NCBI RefSeq assembly: GCF_018263855.1
Contig: NZ_CP073318.1
Span: 5,022,001-5,086,000, forward strand
Length of the DNA stretch: 64,000 nt
Source: Kutzneria sp. CA-103260
GTDB taxonomy: Bacteria; Actinomycetota; Actinomycetes; Mycobacteriales; Pseudonocardiaceae
Reading direction: 5' to 3'
The notes under the pieces are model-generated. The model saw only the letters and a list, made by a program, of their open reading frames with translations. It did no database searches and was not told where the DNA came from. The translations under genes were made by a program, and so were the position numbers. This document shows, one piece after another, positions 28,272 to 38,691 of this stretch; position 1 is the stretch's first letter, and each line of letters opens with the position of its first letter.

Positions 28272-29963
28272 ATGGTCACGTTGGTCGTGGTGGGGTTTCT
28301 GGCCGGGGTGATCACCAGCCTGTCCCCCTGTGTGCTGCCGGTGCTGCCGATCGTGCTCACCTCGGGCGGCCCGCAGCGCCGCAAGTGGCGGCCGTACCTG
28401 GTCATCGCCGGTCTGGTGCTGAGTTTCGCGCTGTCCACGCTGTTCGGCTCGCTGGTGCTGAGCGCGCTCGGGCTGCCCCAGACACTGCTGCGCGACGCCG
28501 GCATCGCGGTGCTCGTGCTGATCGGCGTCGGGCTGCTCTGGCCCCGGTTCGGGGATCTGCTGGAACGGCCGTTCGCGCGGCTGTCCGGCCGTGCGGTGAA
28601 TCCCGACGGCAACGGAATCGTGCTCGGTCTCGGACTCGGACTGCTATTCGTGCCGTGCGCCGGCCCGGTGCTGGCGACGATCGCGGTCATCGGCGCCAAT
28701 CACACGTTCAGCGCCGGCGCGCTGGTGCTCACCGCCGCGTTCGCCATCGGCTGCGGGGTGCCACTGCTCGTTCTCGCGGTCGCGGGCGACGCCATCACCC
28801 GCCGGGTCGCGGCCATTCGCGACCGGGCCCGCGGATTTCGCATGGTCACCGGCGCGGTCATGCTGGTGGTGGCGGTGGCCATCGCATTCAACCTGACCGA
28901 CGGATTGCAGACAGCGGTGCCCGGATACACCGAAGCGTTGCAGCAATCGGTGGAGAGCAATTCGGAGGCCCAGGGCGAGCTGCACAAGCTCAACAGTCCC
29001 GCGTCCGGGTCGACCGACAACACCGCCGCCGCCCCCGGCGCCAACTGCACTCCCGGCGGCCAGACGCTCCAGGACTGCGGCAAAGCGCCCGAGCTCACCG
29101 GCATCACCGACTGGCTCAACACCAAGCCGCTCACCCTCGCCGGCCTGCGCGGCAAGGTGGTGCTGATCGACTTCTGGACGTACAGCTGCATCAACTGCCA
29201 GCGCACCCTGCCGCACGTCGAGTCCTGGTACAGCGCCTACCAGAAGGCCGGGCTGGAGATCATCGGCGTGCACACCCCGGAGTTCGCCTTCGAGCACGAC
29301 ACCGCCAACATCGAGGCGCAGGCCAAGGCGCTGGGCGTGAAGTACCCGATCGCCGTGGACAACAACTACGCGACCTGGAACGCCTACAGCAACCAGTACT
29401 GGCCGGCCGAGTACCTGATCGACGCCAGCGGCCACATCCGGCACGTGAGCTTCGGCGAGGGCGACTACTCCGGCACCGAGCAGCTGATCCGCCAGCTGCT
29501 GACCTCGGCTTCGTCCACTGTGGACCTTCCCGCCGAGACCGAGGTCGCCGACACCACGCCGTCCGAGCAACAGACGCCGGAGACCTACCTGGGCTCACAG
29601 TACGCGCCGCTGCACGTCAGCGGCGGCACGCCGAGCGGCAGCACCCTACAGGCGTTCCAGTTCCCGCCGTCGCTGCAACCCGACACCTTCGCGTTGGCCG
29701 GCAGTTGGAAGGCAGCCGACGCCGAGTCCATCACCTCAGGGCCGGGCGCGAAGCTGGAACTCAGCTATCAGGCCAAGTACGTGTATCTCGTGCTCGGCGG
29801 CTCGGGAACGGTGACGGTGCGGGCAAATGGCCAGACCCAGACCATCGCCGTGTCCGGTGTGCCGAAGCTGTACACCCTTGTGGACAACGGGCCGTACCAG
29901 CGTTCGACCCTGACCCTGGACGTCACGCCCGGCGTCGACGCCTACGACTTCACGTTTGGCTGA
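28272..29963 (+). CDS. dipZ: DipZ-like CcdA/thioredoxin fusion
   Basis: 563 residues. Residues 1-215 are a CcdA-type membrane domain whose two redox Cys are in SPCVLPVLP and FVPCAGPVL. A TlpA-like thioredoxin domain (about 285-410) has the active site SCINC, and the C-terminal about 130 residues form a beta-sandwich, the layout of mycobacterial DipZ. It passes electrons across the membrane for extracytoplasmic disulfide reduction, for example in cytochrome c maturation. The ATG at 28272 has no clear ribosome site. Its end overlaps the convergent MFS gene by 14 bases. Confidence 0.92.
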   Translation: MVTLVVVGFLAGVITSLSPCVLPVLPIVLTSGGPQRRKWRPYLVIAGLVLSFALSTLFGSLVLSALGLPQTLLRDAGIAVLVLIGVGLLWPRFGDLLERPFARLSGRAVNPDGNGIVLGLGLGLLFVPCAGPVLATIAVIGANHTFSAGALVLTAAFAIGCGVPLLVLAVAGDAITRRVAAIRDRARGFRMVTGAVMLVVAVAIAFNLTDGLQTAVPGYTEALQQSVESNSEAQGELHKLNSPASGSTDNTAAAPGANCTPGGQTLQDCGKAPELTGITDWLNTKPLTLAGLRGKVVLIDFWTYSCINCQRTLPHVESWYSAYQKAGLEIIGVHTPEFAFEHDTANIEAQAKALGVKYPIAVDNNYATWNAYSNQYWPAEYLIDASGHIRHVSFGEGDYSGTEQLIRQLLTSASSTVDLPAETEVADTTPSEQQTPETYLGSQYAPLHVSGGTPSGSTLQAFQFPPSLQPDTFALAGSWKAADAESITSGPGAKLELSYQAKYVYLVLGGSGTVTVRANGQTQTIAVSGVPKLYTLVDNGPYQRSTLTLDVTPGVDAYDFTFG

Positions 29964-31232
29964 GGTGTCTGCGGGTTCCCTTGCCCAGCAGGAGAACCAC
30001 CGCGACGGCGCCGGCATAGCAGGCGGCGAACACGATGAAGACGGTGCCGGCGGAGCCGGCCTGCACCAGCGCGCCAGTGAGCAGCGGGGCGATCAGGCTG
30101 GCCAGCCGGCCGGTCCCGTTGGCCCAGCCGACGCCGGTGGCCCGCAGCCGGGTCGGGAACAGCTCGGGGGTGTAGGGCACGATGCCGCTGAACCCGCCGT
30201 CCTGACAGAAGGACAGCGCATAGCCGGCGACCACCAGCCACAGCATCGTGTGCTGCGCGCCGAAGACCAGCATCGCGGCGGCGGCGCACAGCCCGGTCAC
30301 CACGACCATCGCCGGCCGGCTCACCCGGTCGGCGAACAGCAGCGTCACCGCCCGGCCGGCGATGGCCGCGAGCTGGAATCCCAGTGTGTACAGGAAAACC
30401 TCGGCCAGCGGGACCCGCATCAGCACCAACAGCGTCGGCAGCCAGAGGATGATGCCGAAGTAGGCGAAGCTCCAGGCGAACCACAGCAGCGAGGCCAGGG
30501 CGGTGCCGCGGCGCTGTGCCGGGGCGAAAAGCCCGGCGGAGGATCCGGTGGCGGGCGCGGGGTCGATGTCCGGCAACGCCTCGCCCGGTGAGATCCAGGC
30601 CAGCGACCGCCGCGCCTGTTCCACTTTCCCCGTGGATGCGAGGAATCGCGGTGTCTCCGGCAGCCAGGCCCGGACCACGGGGATGAGCACCACCGGCGCG
30701 AAGCCGAGCAGGAACGCGCCGCGCCAGCCGAACGCCGGCAGCACCAAGGGCACCAGGCCGGCGGCGGCCAGTCCACCGGCCGGGAAGGCGATGGCCCACA
30801 AGGCGATCAGCCGCCCGCGCCAGCGGGCCGGCACGAACTCGGACATCAGCGCGGTGTCGATGGGCACGAAGCCGCCGATGCCGAGGCCGGCCAGCACCCG
30901 GCACACCATCAGCTGGGCTGGGTCCTGGGCCAGCGCCCCCAGCGCCGAGAAGCAGGCGAACACGGCGATGGTGAGCTGGATGCCGGGCCGGCGGCCGACA
31001 CGGTCGCTGAACACGCCGAACAGCACCGAGCCGATCAGCATGCCGACCATGCCGGCGGAGGTGATCAGGCCGACCTGTTGCGGGCTGAGCGACCACTCCC
31101 GCAGCAGCTGCGGCGCGACCAGCGACATGATCTGGAGGTCCATCGAGTCGAAGAAGAAGCCGACCGAGCAGACCGCGAACACGAACCAGTGCCGAGCGTT
31201 GAGTCTCGCGACGGCGACCGCCGGCGCGGCCG

Positions 31233-31236
<4 letters not shown>
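29950..31236 (-). CDS. MFS transporter, AAHS-like, coupled to metK
   Basis: 428 residues with twelve predicted spans. MFS loop motifs GVFSDRVGRRPG and RWRGRLIAL, and the first helix FFFDSMDLQI, resemble aromatic acid:H+ symporters and sugar transporters. The ATG overlaps the metK stop (ATGA), so the two are translationally coupled. That is unusual for metK and suggests a transporter belonging to the adjacent biosynthetic cluster. Direction of transport and substrate are unknown. Confidence 0.85.
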
Positions 31237-32420
<1,184 letters not shown>

Positions 32421-32451
32421 GGCCCCAGGCTGGCAGAATCGCCGGCGCCGG

Positions 32452-32467
32452 GCATCAGGGTTAGCCC
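32452..32467. promoter_or_regulatory. Shared 16-bp element, copy 1
   Basis: GCATCAGGGTTAGCCC, containing the inverted pair AGGG-TTAG-CCCT, is in the metK/ligase divergent region. An identical copy lies at 40441-40456 ahead of the second operon of the cluster. Confidence 0.5.
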
Positions 32468-32498
32468 TCATAGCGTTTTTCCTTGCGCCACAGCGTTG

Positions 32499-32529
32499 TT
32501 GACACCGGCCGCGATCATCGGTGTAGTCT
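32499..32529 (+). promoter_or_regulatory. Probable promoter of the biosynthetic operon
   Basis: TTGACA at 32499-32504 is a consensus -35 box. TGTAGT (17-base spacer) or TAGTCT (19-base spacer) can serve as -10. The ligase start lies about 85 bases downstream. Confidence 0.5.
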
Positions 32530-32618
32530 CCGTCCCGTCACGTCCTCAACTCTTCGTTGATCTGGTTCAACCAGCAGGCCCGTCGTCTGGGGGCGACGGG
32601 TGGCGACGGGAGACGCAA

Positions 32619-33962
32619 GTGAACCACTCGTTCCTGACCAGGCTGGCCGGCTTCGGCGCGGCCGAGGCCATGATCGTCGACGGCGTGCCGCACGACTACG
32701 CCAGCCTGTGCGCGCTCGTCGGCGACTGGACGGCCGAACTCGACCGGCACGGAGTGCGCGCCGGGGACGTGGTCTGCCTCGAGGCCGCGTACTCCCCCGC
32801 GGCCTGCGCGGCGCTGCTGGCGCTCATCGCCCGTGGCGCGATCATCGTGCCGCTGTCCTCGACGCCACCGGCCAAGCGCGCCGAATTCCTCGCCGTGGCC
32901 GAGGTCGAGTCCGTCATCACGGTGAAACCCAACGGCAACAACACCTTCACATCGACCGGCGGCACCGCGTCGCACGAGCTCTACGGGCAGCTGCGGGCCA
33001 CCGCCACCCCCGGCCTGGTGCTGTTCAGCTCCGGAACTTCGGGCCGCAGCAAGGCTTCCCTGCTCGACTTCGACAAGGTGCTCGGCCGCTACGGGGAGCC
33101 GAGCCGGCCGCGGCGCACGCTGTCCTTCCTGAGCCTGGACCACATCGGCGGCATCAACACGCTGCTGCACACGTTCAGCCAGGGCGGCGCGATCATCACC
33201 GTGCCGGAGCGCACGCCCGACGCCGTGTTCACGGCGATCGAACGAGACCAGGTGGGCGTGCTCCCGACCACGCCCACCTTCCTCAACATGGCCCTGGTCT
33301 CCCGGGCCTACGAGCGGCACCGCACGGACTCGCTCGAACTGATCACCTACGGCACCGAGCCGATGCCGCCGAAGACGTTGGACCGCCTGCGGTCCGCGCT
33401 GCCCGGCGTGCGGCTCAAGCAGACCTACGGCCTGTCCGAACTGGGCATCATGCCGACCCGGTCGCGCGCCGACGACTCGCTGTGGCTCAAGATCGGCGGC
33501 GCCGGCTTCGACTACAAGATCGTCGACGACGTGCTGTGGGTCCGCTCGGACATGGCCATGCTGGGCTATCTCAACGCGCCGGCCGACTTCGACGCCGACG
33601 GCTACTTCAACACCCAGGACGTGGTCCGGGTGGACGGCGACTACGTGCGCATCCTGGGCCGCCGCTCGGAGATCATCAACGTCGGCGGCGAGAAGGTGTA
33701 CCCCAGCGAGGTCGAGGGCGTGCTGCTGGAGATGCCCAACGTCGCCGACGTCACGGTCAGCGGCCGGCAGAGCCACGTCACCGGCATGGTGGTCAAGGCG
33801 ACCATCCAGCTCATCGAGGACGAGGACGAGCGGGCGGTGCGGCGGCGGGTGCGGGAGTTCTGCGGCCACCGGCTGGAGCCGTTCAAGGTGCCGGTGGTGG
33901 TCGAGGTGAACCGGGAACGCCAGTACTCCGAGCGGTTCAAGAAGATCAGGAGCGTCCGGTGA
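32619..33962 (+). CDS. Adenylate-forming acyl/aryl ligase
   Basis: 447 residues from GTG 32619 (GGGAG seven bases before). All ANL motifs are present: FSSGTSGRSKA phosphate loop, QTYGLSELG, GYFNTQD hinge region, GRRSEIINVGGEKVYPSEVE and a C-terminal Lys in RFKKIRS. It should activate a carboxylic acid as an adenylate and load it on CoA or, more likely, on the ACP encoded two genes downstream. It is short for the family at the N-terminus. It heads an operon of six tightly packed genes joined by overlaps. Confidence 0.88.
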   Translation: MNHSFLTRLAGFGAAEAMIVDGVPHDYASLCALVGDWTAELDRHGVRAGDVVCLEAAYSPAACAALLALIARGAIIVPLSSTPPAKRAEFLAVAEVESVITVKPNGNNTFTSTGGTASHELYGQLRATATPGLVLFSSGTSGRSKASLLDFDKVLGRYGEPSRPRRTLSFLSLDHIGGINTLLHTFSQGGAIITVPERTPDAVFTAIERDQVGVLPTTPTFLNMALVSRAYERHRTDSLELITYGTEPMPPKTLDRLRSALPGVRLKQTYGLSELGIMPTRSRADDSLWLKIGGAGFDYKIVDDVLWVRSDMAMLGYLNAPADFDADGYFNTQDVVRVDGDYVRILGRRSEIINVGGEKVYPSEVEGVLLEMPNVADVTVSGRQSHVTGMVVKATIQLIEDEDERAVRRRVREFCGHRLEPFKVPVVVEVNRERQYSERFKKIRSVR

Positions 33963-34678
33963 CCGGCCGGGTCGCGGTGGTCAGCGGCGGCAGCCGGGGC
34001 CTCGGCCTGCTGCTGGTGCGGCGGCTGCTGGCCGAGGGCTGGCGGGTGGCCACCTTCAGCCGCAAGCCGAGCGCGGCCACCGACGAGCTGGCCGGCGCGA
34101 ACTTCCTGTGGCAGCAGGCGGATCTGGCCGACCCGGACTCGCTGGCGGCGTTCACCGCCGCGGTGCGCGACCGGTTCCAGCGGCTCGACCTGTTGGTGAA
34201 CAACGCCGCGGTGCTGCACGAGGGCCTGCTGCTGACCATGCCGCCCAAGCGGATCGCCGAGCTGGTCACCGTGAACCTGACCGCGCCGATCCTGCTGGCG
34301 CGTAGCTGTGCCAAGCAGATGAGCCGCAGCGGCGGCGGCTGCGTCGTCAACGTCTCGTCGATCAACGCCATCCGGGGCTTCCGCGGCGTGTCGGTGTACG
34401 CCGCGGCCAAGGCCGGGCTGGACGCGTTCGGCCGCAGCCTGGCCCGCGAGCTCGGGCCGCTGGGCATCCGGGTGAACTCGGTGGTGCCCGGCTTCTTCGA
34501 CAGCGAGCTGACCTCGCACGTCGAGGAGCGCACCCGCGAGCGGATCGAACGCCGCACCCCGCTCGGCCGGCTCGGCACGGCCGACGAGGTGGCCGACGCC
34601 GTGCTGTTCCTGGCTTCCACCGGGGCCGGCTTCGTCACCGGCCAGTCCATCGTCGTCGACGGAGGTATCACATGCTGA
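33959..34678 (+). CDS. FabG-like SDR ketoreductase
   Basis: 239 residues. GTG overlaps the ligase stop (GTGA). The cofactor motif SGGSRGLG is at the N-terminus, NNAAV and NVSSINA follow, and the catalytic YAAAK is present; the C-terminus GFVTGQSIVVDGG is typical of 3-oxoacyl-ACP reductases. In context it most likely reduces a ketone on an ACP-bound or free pathway intermediate. Seven bases overlap the ACP gene. Confidence 0.9.
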   Translation: MTGRVAVVSGGSRGLGLLLVRRLLAEGWRVATFSRKPSAATDELAGANFLWQQADLADPDSLAAFTAAVRDRFQRLDLLVNNAAVLHEGLLLTMPPKRIAELVTVNLTAPILLARSCAKQMSRSGGGCVVNVSSINAIRGFRGVSVYAAAKAGLDAFGRSLARELGPLGIRVNSVVPGFFDSELTSHVEERTRERIERRTPLGRLGTADEVADAVLFLASTGAGFVTGQSIVVDGGITC

Positions 34679-34941
34679 CCCAGGCACAGGTCCGGACCAC
34701 CGTGCATGAGGTGGTCACCGACCTGTTACGCGAGACGCAGCCCGAGCCGCCGGCGCTGACCGGTCGGGAGGAGCTGCACACCCTCGGGCTGAGCTCGCTC
34801 ACGCTGGCCCGGCTGGTGATCGAGCTGGAGGCCGCCATCGGGGTCGACCCGTTCGCCGAGGACGTGGTCATCTCCGACGTCCGGTCGCTGGACGACCTGG
34901 TCACCGTGTACGAGCGCGGCCTGGCCGCGACCGGCGCCTGA
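34672..34941 (+). CDS. Stand-alone acyl carrier protein
   Basis: 89 residues, acidic. The phosphopantetheine site reads GLSSLTLARL, with Ser42 as the attachment Ser and Ser41 replacing the usual Asp of the DSL motif. It overlaps the SDR gene by seven bases. With the ligase and SDR it forms a carrier-protein module; no ketosynthase or thioesterase is encoded nearby. Confidence 0.88.
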   Translation: MLTQAQVRTTVHEVVTDLLRETQPEPPALTGREELHTLGLSSLTLARLVIELEAAIGVDPFAEDVVISDVRSLDDLVTVYERGLAATGA

Positions 34942-34964
34942 CCGGCCCGGGAGGAGGGGAATCC

Positions 34965-35651
34965 ATGGGCGAGGACCGACTGGTCGTCGTCGGCGACCGA
35001 TTCGAGGACTTCCTGGCCAATCCGGGCACCATCGCGGCCTCCCGGCTGCGCGCCGACGAGCTCGGCGACCAGGAGCTGGTGGCCGGGCAGGGGCTGTCCG
35101 GCGAGCTGCTGGCCGAGCTGGCCAAACGCTGGGACGTGCCGGCGCCGGCCCGCCGCGAGCTGACCCACAAGCGGGCGGCCAAGAACGTGATGATCGGCGA
35201 ACCGTCCCTTGTGGACGGTGTGTGGACCGCGCCGCTGGTGCTGGACGAGCGCAACGAAGTGCTGGAGGACCACATCACCGGCCAGCACGTGCCGGCGGTC
35301 GCGCTGATCGAGGCGGCCCGGCAGATGTGGACCGCGGTCACCGAGCTGCGCTACCCGCCGAGCGCGCCCAGCCGGTTCGTGATCGAGCAGCTGCGGTCCC
35401 GGTTCGACACGTTCGTCTTCCCCCTGCCGACGGTCGTGCGCTACCACCTGGTCGCGCACGAGCAGGGCCCGGTCGGCCAGCGCTTCCACGCCACCCTGAC
35501 GATCAGCCAGCGCGGCGCGGTGGCGGCCGAGTTCGACGTGCACTACCGGGTCATCGTCAGCAAGATCGGCGCCAAGCAGGAGGCCATGGCCGCCCGGCAG
35601 GCGCTCACCGATGTGAAGTCAACCAGCGACATGGAGGAAAGCCGGTCATGA
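34965..35651 (+). CDS. AfsA-like hotdog protein (short)
   Basis: 228 residues. It contains the AfsA-family landmarks: HKRAAKNVMIG (68-78), DHITGQHVPAVALIEAARQ (102-120). AfsA of Streptomyces (about 300 residues, two hotdog repeats) joins a beta-ketoacyl-ACP chain to dihydroxyacetone phosphate in gamma-butyrolactone synthesis. This one is about 70 residues shorter. It could be an ester-forming enzyme or a dehydratase-like hotdog acting on the ACP. ATG 34965 is preceded by GGGAGGAGGGG. Its stop overlaps the methyltransferase ATG. Confidence 0.78.
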   Translation: MGEDRLVVVGDRFEDFLANPGTIAASRLRADELGDQELVAGQGLSGELLAELAKRWDVPAPARRELTHKRAAKNVMIGEPSLVDGVWTAPLVLDERNEVLEDHITGQHVPAVALIEAARQMWTAVTELRYPPSAPSRFVIEQLRSRFDTFVFPLPTVVRYHLVAHEQGPVGQRFHATLTISQRGAVAAEFDVHYRVIVSKIGAKQEAMAARQALTDVKSTSDMEESRS

Positions 35652-36466
35652 GCAGCGCCACCGGGAACATCGGCAACTTCACCACGGTCGACCGGGCGCC
35701 GGACGCGTCGTGGTTCATCGACTTCATGGACATCGCCAACGCGCTGCCCGAGTACCGCGCCATGAAGGACGACCTCAACGCCACCCTCGGCGACATCGCC
35801 GGCCGGACGGTGCTGGAGGTCGGCTGCGGGACCGGCGACGACGCCCGCGAGGTGGTGGCGCTGGTGGGGGCCGAGGGCAGGGTGGTGGCCACCGACCTGA
35901 GCGAGACCATGCTGGCCGAAGCCCGCCGCCGCAGCGAGGGTTCCGACCTGCCGCTGGAGTTCCGCGTCGCGGACCTGAGCGGCCTGGACTTCCCCGACAA
36001 CAGCTTCGACGGGGCACGGGCCAAGCTGGTGCTGATGCACTGCGAGGACATCGAGACCGGCCTGAACGAGCTGGTCCGGGTGTTACGGGCGGGCGGGCGG
36101 CTGTCGGTGTTCGACTACGACTTCGACACCACCATCGTCGACCACCCGGACGAGGCGGCCACCCGCGAGGTGATGCGCTGCTTCTCCGACGCCCACCGCA
36201 ACAAGTGGAGTGGCCGGCAGCTGTACCGCCGAATGCTGGACCGCGGCCTGCAGGACGTCACGGTCTCGCCGCACACCGTCGTGATGCCGTTCGAGTTCTT
36301 CCGCACGCTGGCCGCCGGCCGGCTCAAGACCGCGCAGGAGAACGGCGAGCTGGCGCTGACCGGCGAGCAGCTCAGCCAGTGGTGGCAGCCGCTGCTCGCC
36401 GCCCAGGAGCAGGGCCGGTTCTTCGCCTCCTTCACCGGCTTCGTCGTCGGCGCGACCAAGCCGTGA
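35648..36466 (+). CDS. Class I SAM-dependent methyltransferase
   Basis: 272 residues; the ATGA overlap with the upstream gene couples translation. SAM-binding motif I is VLEVGCGTGDD (about 54-64), followed by the acidic residue in VVATDLSE and the RVADLSGLDFPDNSFD region. Type is UbiE/MenG-like small-molecule C- or O-methyltransferase. In this cluster it is the obvious consumer of SAM from the neighbouring metK. Confidence 0.9.
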   Translation: MSSATGNIGNFTTVDRAPDASWFIDFMDIANALPEYRAMKDDLNATLGDIAGRTVLEVGCGTGDDAREVVALVGAEGRVVATDLSETMLAEARRRSEGSDLPLEFRVADLSGLDFPDNSFDGARAKLVLMHCEDIETGLNELVRVLRAGGRLSVFDYDFDTTIVDHPDEAATREVMRCFSDAHRNKWSGRQLYRRMLDRGLQDVTVSPHTVVMPFEFFRTLAAGRLKTAQENGELALTGEQLSQWWQPLLAAQEQGRFFASFTGFVVGATKP

Positions 36467-37158
36467 GCGAGACGACCCAGGCGGCGCGGACCTTCGCGTT
36501 CTTCGACGTCGACGACACTGTGGTCCGGATCAAGACGATGTTCTCGTTCCAGGACTACTACTACACTCACACCGGTCTGCTGCCCTCGGTGCTGGGCAAG
36601 CGCAGGGCGGCGCGGTTCGAGGCCGAGCGCCAGCACTACCTGGCCACCGGCCGGCCCCGCGAGGACCTCAACCGGATGTACTACCGGACCTGGCGGGGCC
36701 GGCGGCCCGAGCGGGTGGCCGAGCTGGCCCGGCGCTGGTACGAGGAAGTCCGGGCGATGCCGGGCGGGCTGTACTTTCCCGGCGCGCTGCGGGCCCTGCG
36801 CGAGCACCAGGAGGCCGGGCACGAGATCGTGTTCGTGTCCGGGTCCATGGTGGACATCCTCCGCCCGATCGCCGACGAGCTCGGCGTGACGCGCATGCTG
36901 GCCACCCGGGTCGTGGTCGAGGACGGGTGCTACACCGGGGAGATCGTGCCGCCGCAGACGATCGGCGCCGGCAAGGCCGAGGCGGTGCGGATGTTCCTGG
37001 CCGCCGAGGCGGCGACCGGCGCGGACTGCTGGGCCTACGGCGACGACCGCTCGGACGTGCCGATGCTGTCCGAGGTCGGCCACCCGGTGCTGGTGTCGGA
37101 CCGGGCCGAGATCGCCGACCTGGCCCGGGAACGCGGCTGGCGGCTGGTCCAGCCCTGA
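36463..37158 (+). CDS. HAD-IB family phosphatase
   Basis: 231 residues, GTGA overlap with the methyltransferase. HAD motifs: FFDVDDTVV (nucleophile Asp and acid/base Asp), FVSGS, Lys in GAGKAEAV and the final YGDDRSDVPML. This SerB-like subfamily removes phosphate from small metabolites. A phosphatase beside an AfsA-like protein recalls the dephosphorylation step in butyrolactone assembly, but that is inference. Confidence 0.9.
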   Translation: MSETTQAARTFAFFDVDDTVVRIKTMFSFQDYYYTHTGLLPSVLGKRRAARFEAERQHYLATGRPREDLNRMYYRTWRGRRPERVAELARRWYEEVRAMPGGLYFPGALRALREHQEAGHEIVFVSGSMVDILRPIADELGVTRMLATRVVVEDGCYTGEIVPPQTIGAGKAEAVRMFLAAEAATGADCWAYGDDRSDVPMLSEVGHPVLVSDRAEIADLARERGWRLVQP

Positions 37159-37218
37159 TCAGCGGGCGGGTCGTGGCACGGCCACGGCCCGCCCTCGATT
37201 CGTTGGAAGGAAACACCG

Positions 37219-38691
37219 ATGGTGTCCACCACGCTCCTGCGCGAGGCGGCTCTGGTCGACGGGCAGTGGCGGGCCGCGGCCGACGGCCGGGTCTTCGACG
37301 TCACCGATCCGGCCACCGGCGCGAAGATCGCCGCCGTGCCGCTGATGGCCGAGGCCGACACCGAGGCCGCCATCGCGGCCGCGGCGAAGGCGTTGCGCCC
37401 GTGGCGCAGGCGCACCGCCAAGGACCGGGCCGCCGTGCTGACCCGCTGGGCCCAGCTGATGACCGAGCACGCCGACGAGCTGGCCGAACTGCTGACCACC
37501 GAGCAGGGCAAGCCGCTGGCCGAGGCCCGCGGCGAGATCGGCTACGCCATCTCGTTCCTGACCTTCTACGCGGCCGAGGGGCAGCGGGTCCGCGGCGAGA
37601 TCATCCCGGCCACCGCCGAGGACAGCCGGATCATGGTGCTGCGCCAGCCGATCGGCGTGGTCGGCTGCATCACGCCGTGGAACTTCCCGGCGGCCATGAT
37701 CACCCGCAAGGCCGCGCCCGCGCTGGCCGCCGGCTGCACGGTGGTGCTCAAGCCGGCCGAGCAGACCCCGTTGTCGGCGCTGGCCATCGCCGCGCTGGGA
37801 CAGGAAGCCGGGCTGCCGGCCGGTGTGCTCAACGTGATCACCGGCGACGCCCCGGCCATCGGCCGCGCCCTGTGCGCGAGCCCGACCGTGCGGCTGATCT
37901 CGTTCACCGGGTCGACCGAGGTCGGCAAGCTGCTGTCCGCGCAGTGCGCCGACACCGTCAAGCGGCTGACCCTCGAACTCGGCGGCAACGCGCCGTTCCT
38001 GGTCTTCGAGGACGCCGACCTGGACGCCGCGGTCACCGCCGCGGTGCTGTCGAAGTACCGGCACAGCGGGCAGACCTGCGTGTGCACCAACCGGTTCCTG
38101 GTGCAGGCGTCGATCGTCGAGGAGTTCACCCACCGGTTCACCGCCGCGGTCGGCAAGCTCGCCGTCGGCAACGGCAAGCAGCCCGGGGTCGACGTCGGCC
38201 CGCTCATCGACGCCGACGGGCTGGCCAAGGTGGCGGCGCACGTGGACGACGCCGTGCACAAGGGGGCGCGGCTGCTGGTCGGCGGCGCCCCGCACGCGCT
38301 GGGCGGCACGTTCTTCCAGCCGACGGTGCTGGCCGACGTGACGCCGCAGATGCGGGTCATGCGGGAGGAGACCTTCGGCCCGGTCGCCGCGATCACCTCG
38401 TTCGACACCGAGGAAGCCGCGGTGGAGTTGGCCAACGACACCCGATCCGGGCTGGCCGGCTACTTCTTCACCAACGACCTGGGCCGGGCCTGGCGGGTCG
38501 CGGAGGCGCTCGAGGTCGGCATGGTCGGCCTGAACACCGGTTTCCTGTCGGTGGAGGTGGCGCCGTTCGGCGGGGTCAAGGAGTCGGGGCTGGGCCGGGA
38601 GGGCTCGCACCACGGCATCGAGGACTTCGTGGAGACGAAGTTCGTGCACATCGGCGGGATCAGCTCTCCTGGTGCAGCAGCAGGCTCCTGA
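37219..38691 (+). CDS. NAD(P)-dependent aldehyde dehydrogenase (GabD-like)
   Basis: 490 residues. ALDH motifs PWNFPAAM, FTGSTEVGK, LELGGNAPF (general-base Glu) and the nucleophile in GQTCVCTNR; these and the C-terminal GVKESGLGREG are closest to succinate-semialdehyde dehydrogenases. ATG 37219 follows GGAAGGAAA-type sequence. It is 60 bases after the phosphatase gene, probably in the same unit. It may make the acid that the ligase activates, or oxidise a pathway aldehyde. Confidence 0.92.
   Translation: MVSTTLLREAALVDGQWRAAADGRVFDVTDPATGAKIAAVPLMAEADTEAAIAAAAKALRPWRRRTAKDRAAVLTRWAQLMTEHADELAELLTTEQGKPLAEARGEIGYAISFLTFYAAEGQRVRGEIIPATAEDSRIMVLRQPIGVVGCITPWNFPAAMITRKAAPALAAGCTVVLKPAEQTPLSALAIAALGQEAGLPAGVLNVITGDAPAIGRALCASPTVRLISFTGSTEVGKLLSAQCADTVKRLTLELGGNAPFLVFEDADLDAAVTAAVLSKYRHSGQTCVCTNRFLVQASIVEEFTHRFTAAVGKLAVGNGKQPGVDVGPLIDADGLAKVAAHVDDAVHKGARLLVGGAPHALGGTFFQPTVLADVTPQMRVMREETFGPVAAITSFDTEEAAVELANDTRSGLAGYFFTNDLGRAWRVAEALEVGMVGLNTGFLSVEVAPFGGVKESGLGREGSHHGIEDFVETKFVHIGGISSPGAAAGS

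Noticed and set aside
34965..35651. Calling the AfsA-like gene a true gamma-butyrolactone synthase
   Set aside because: The protein is short, there is no adjacent ArpA/TetR receptor gene, and its substrate is unknown.
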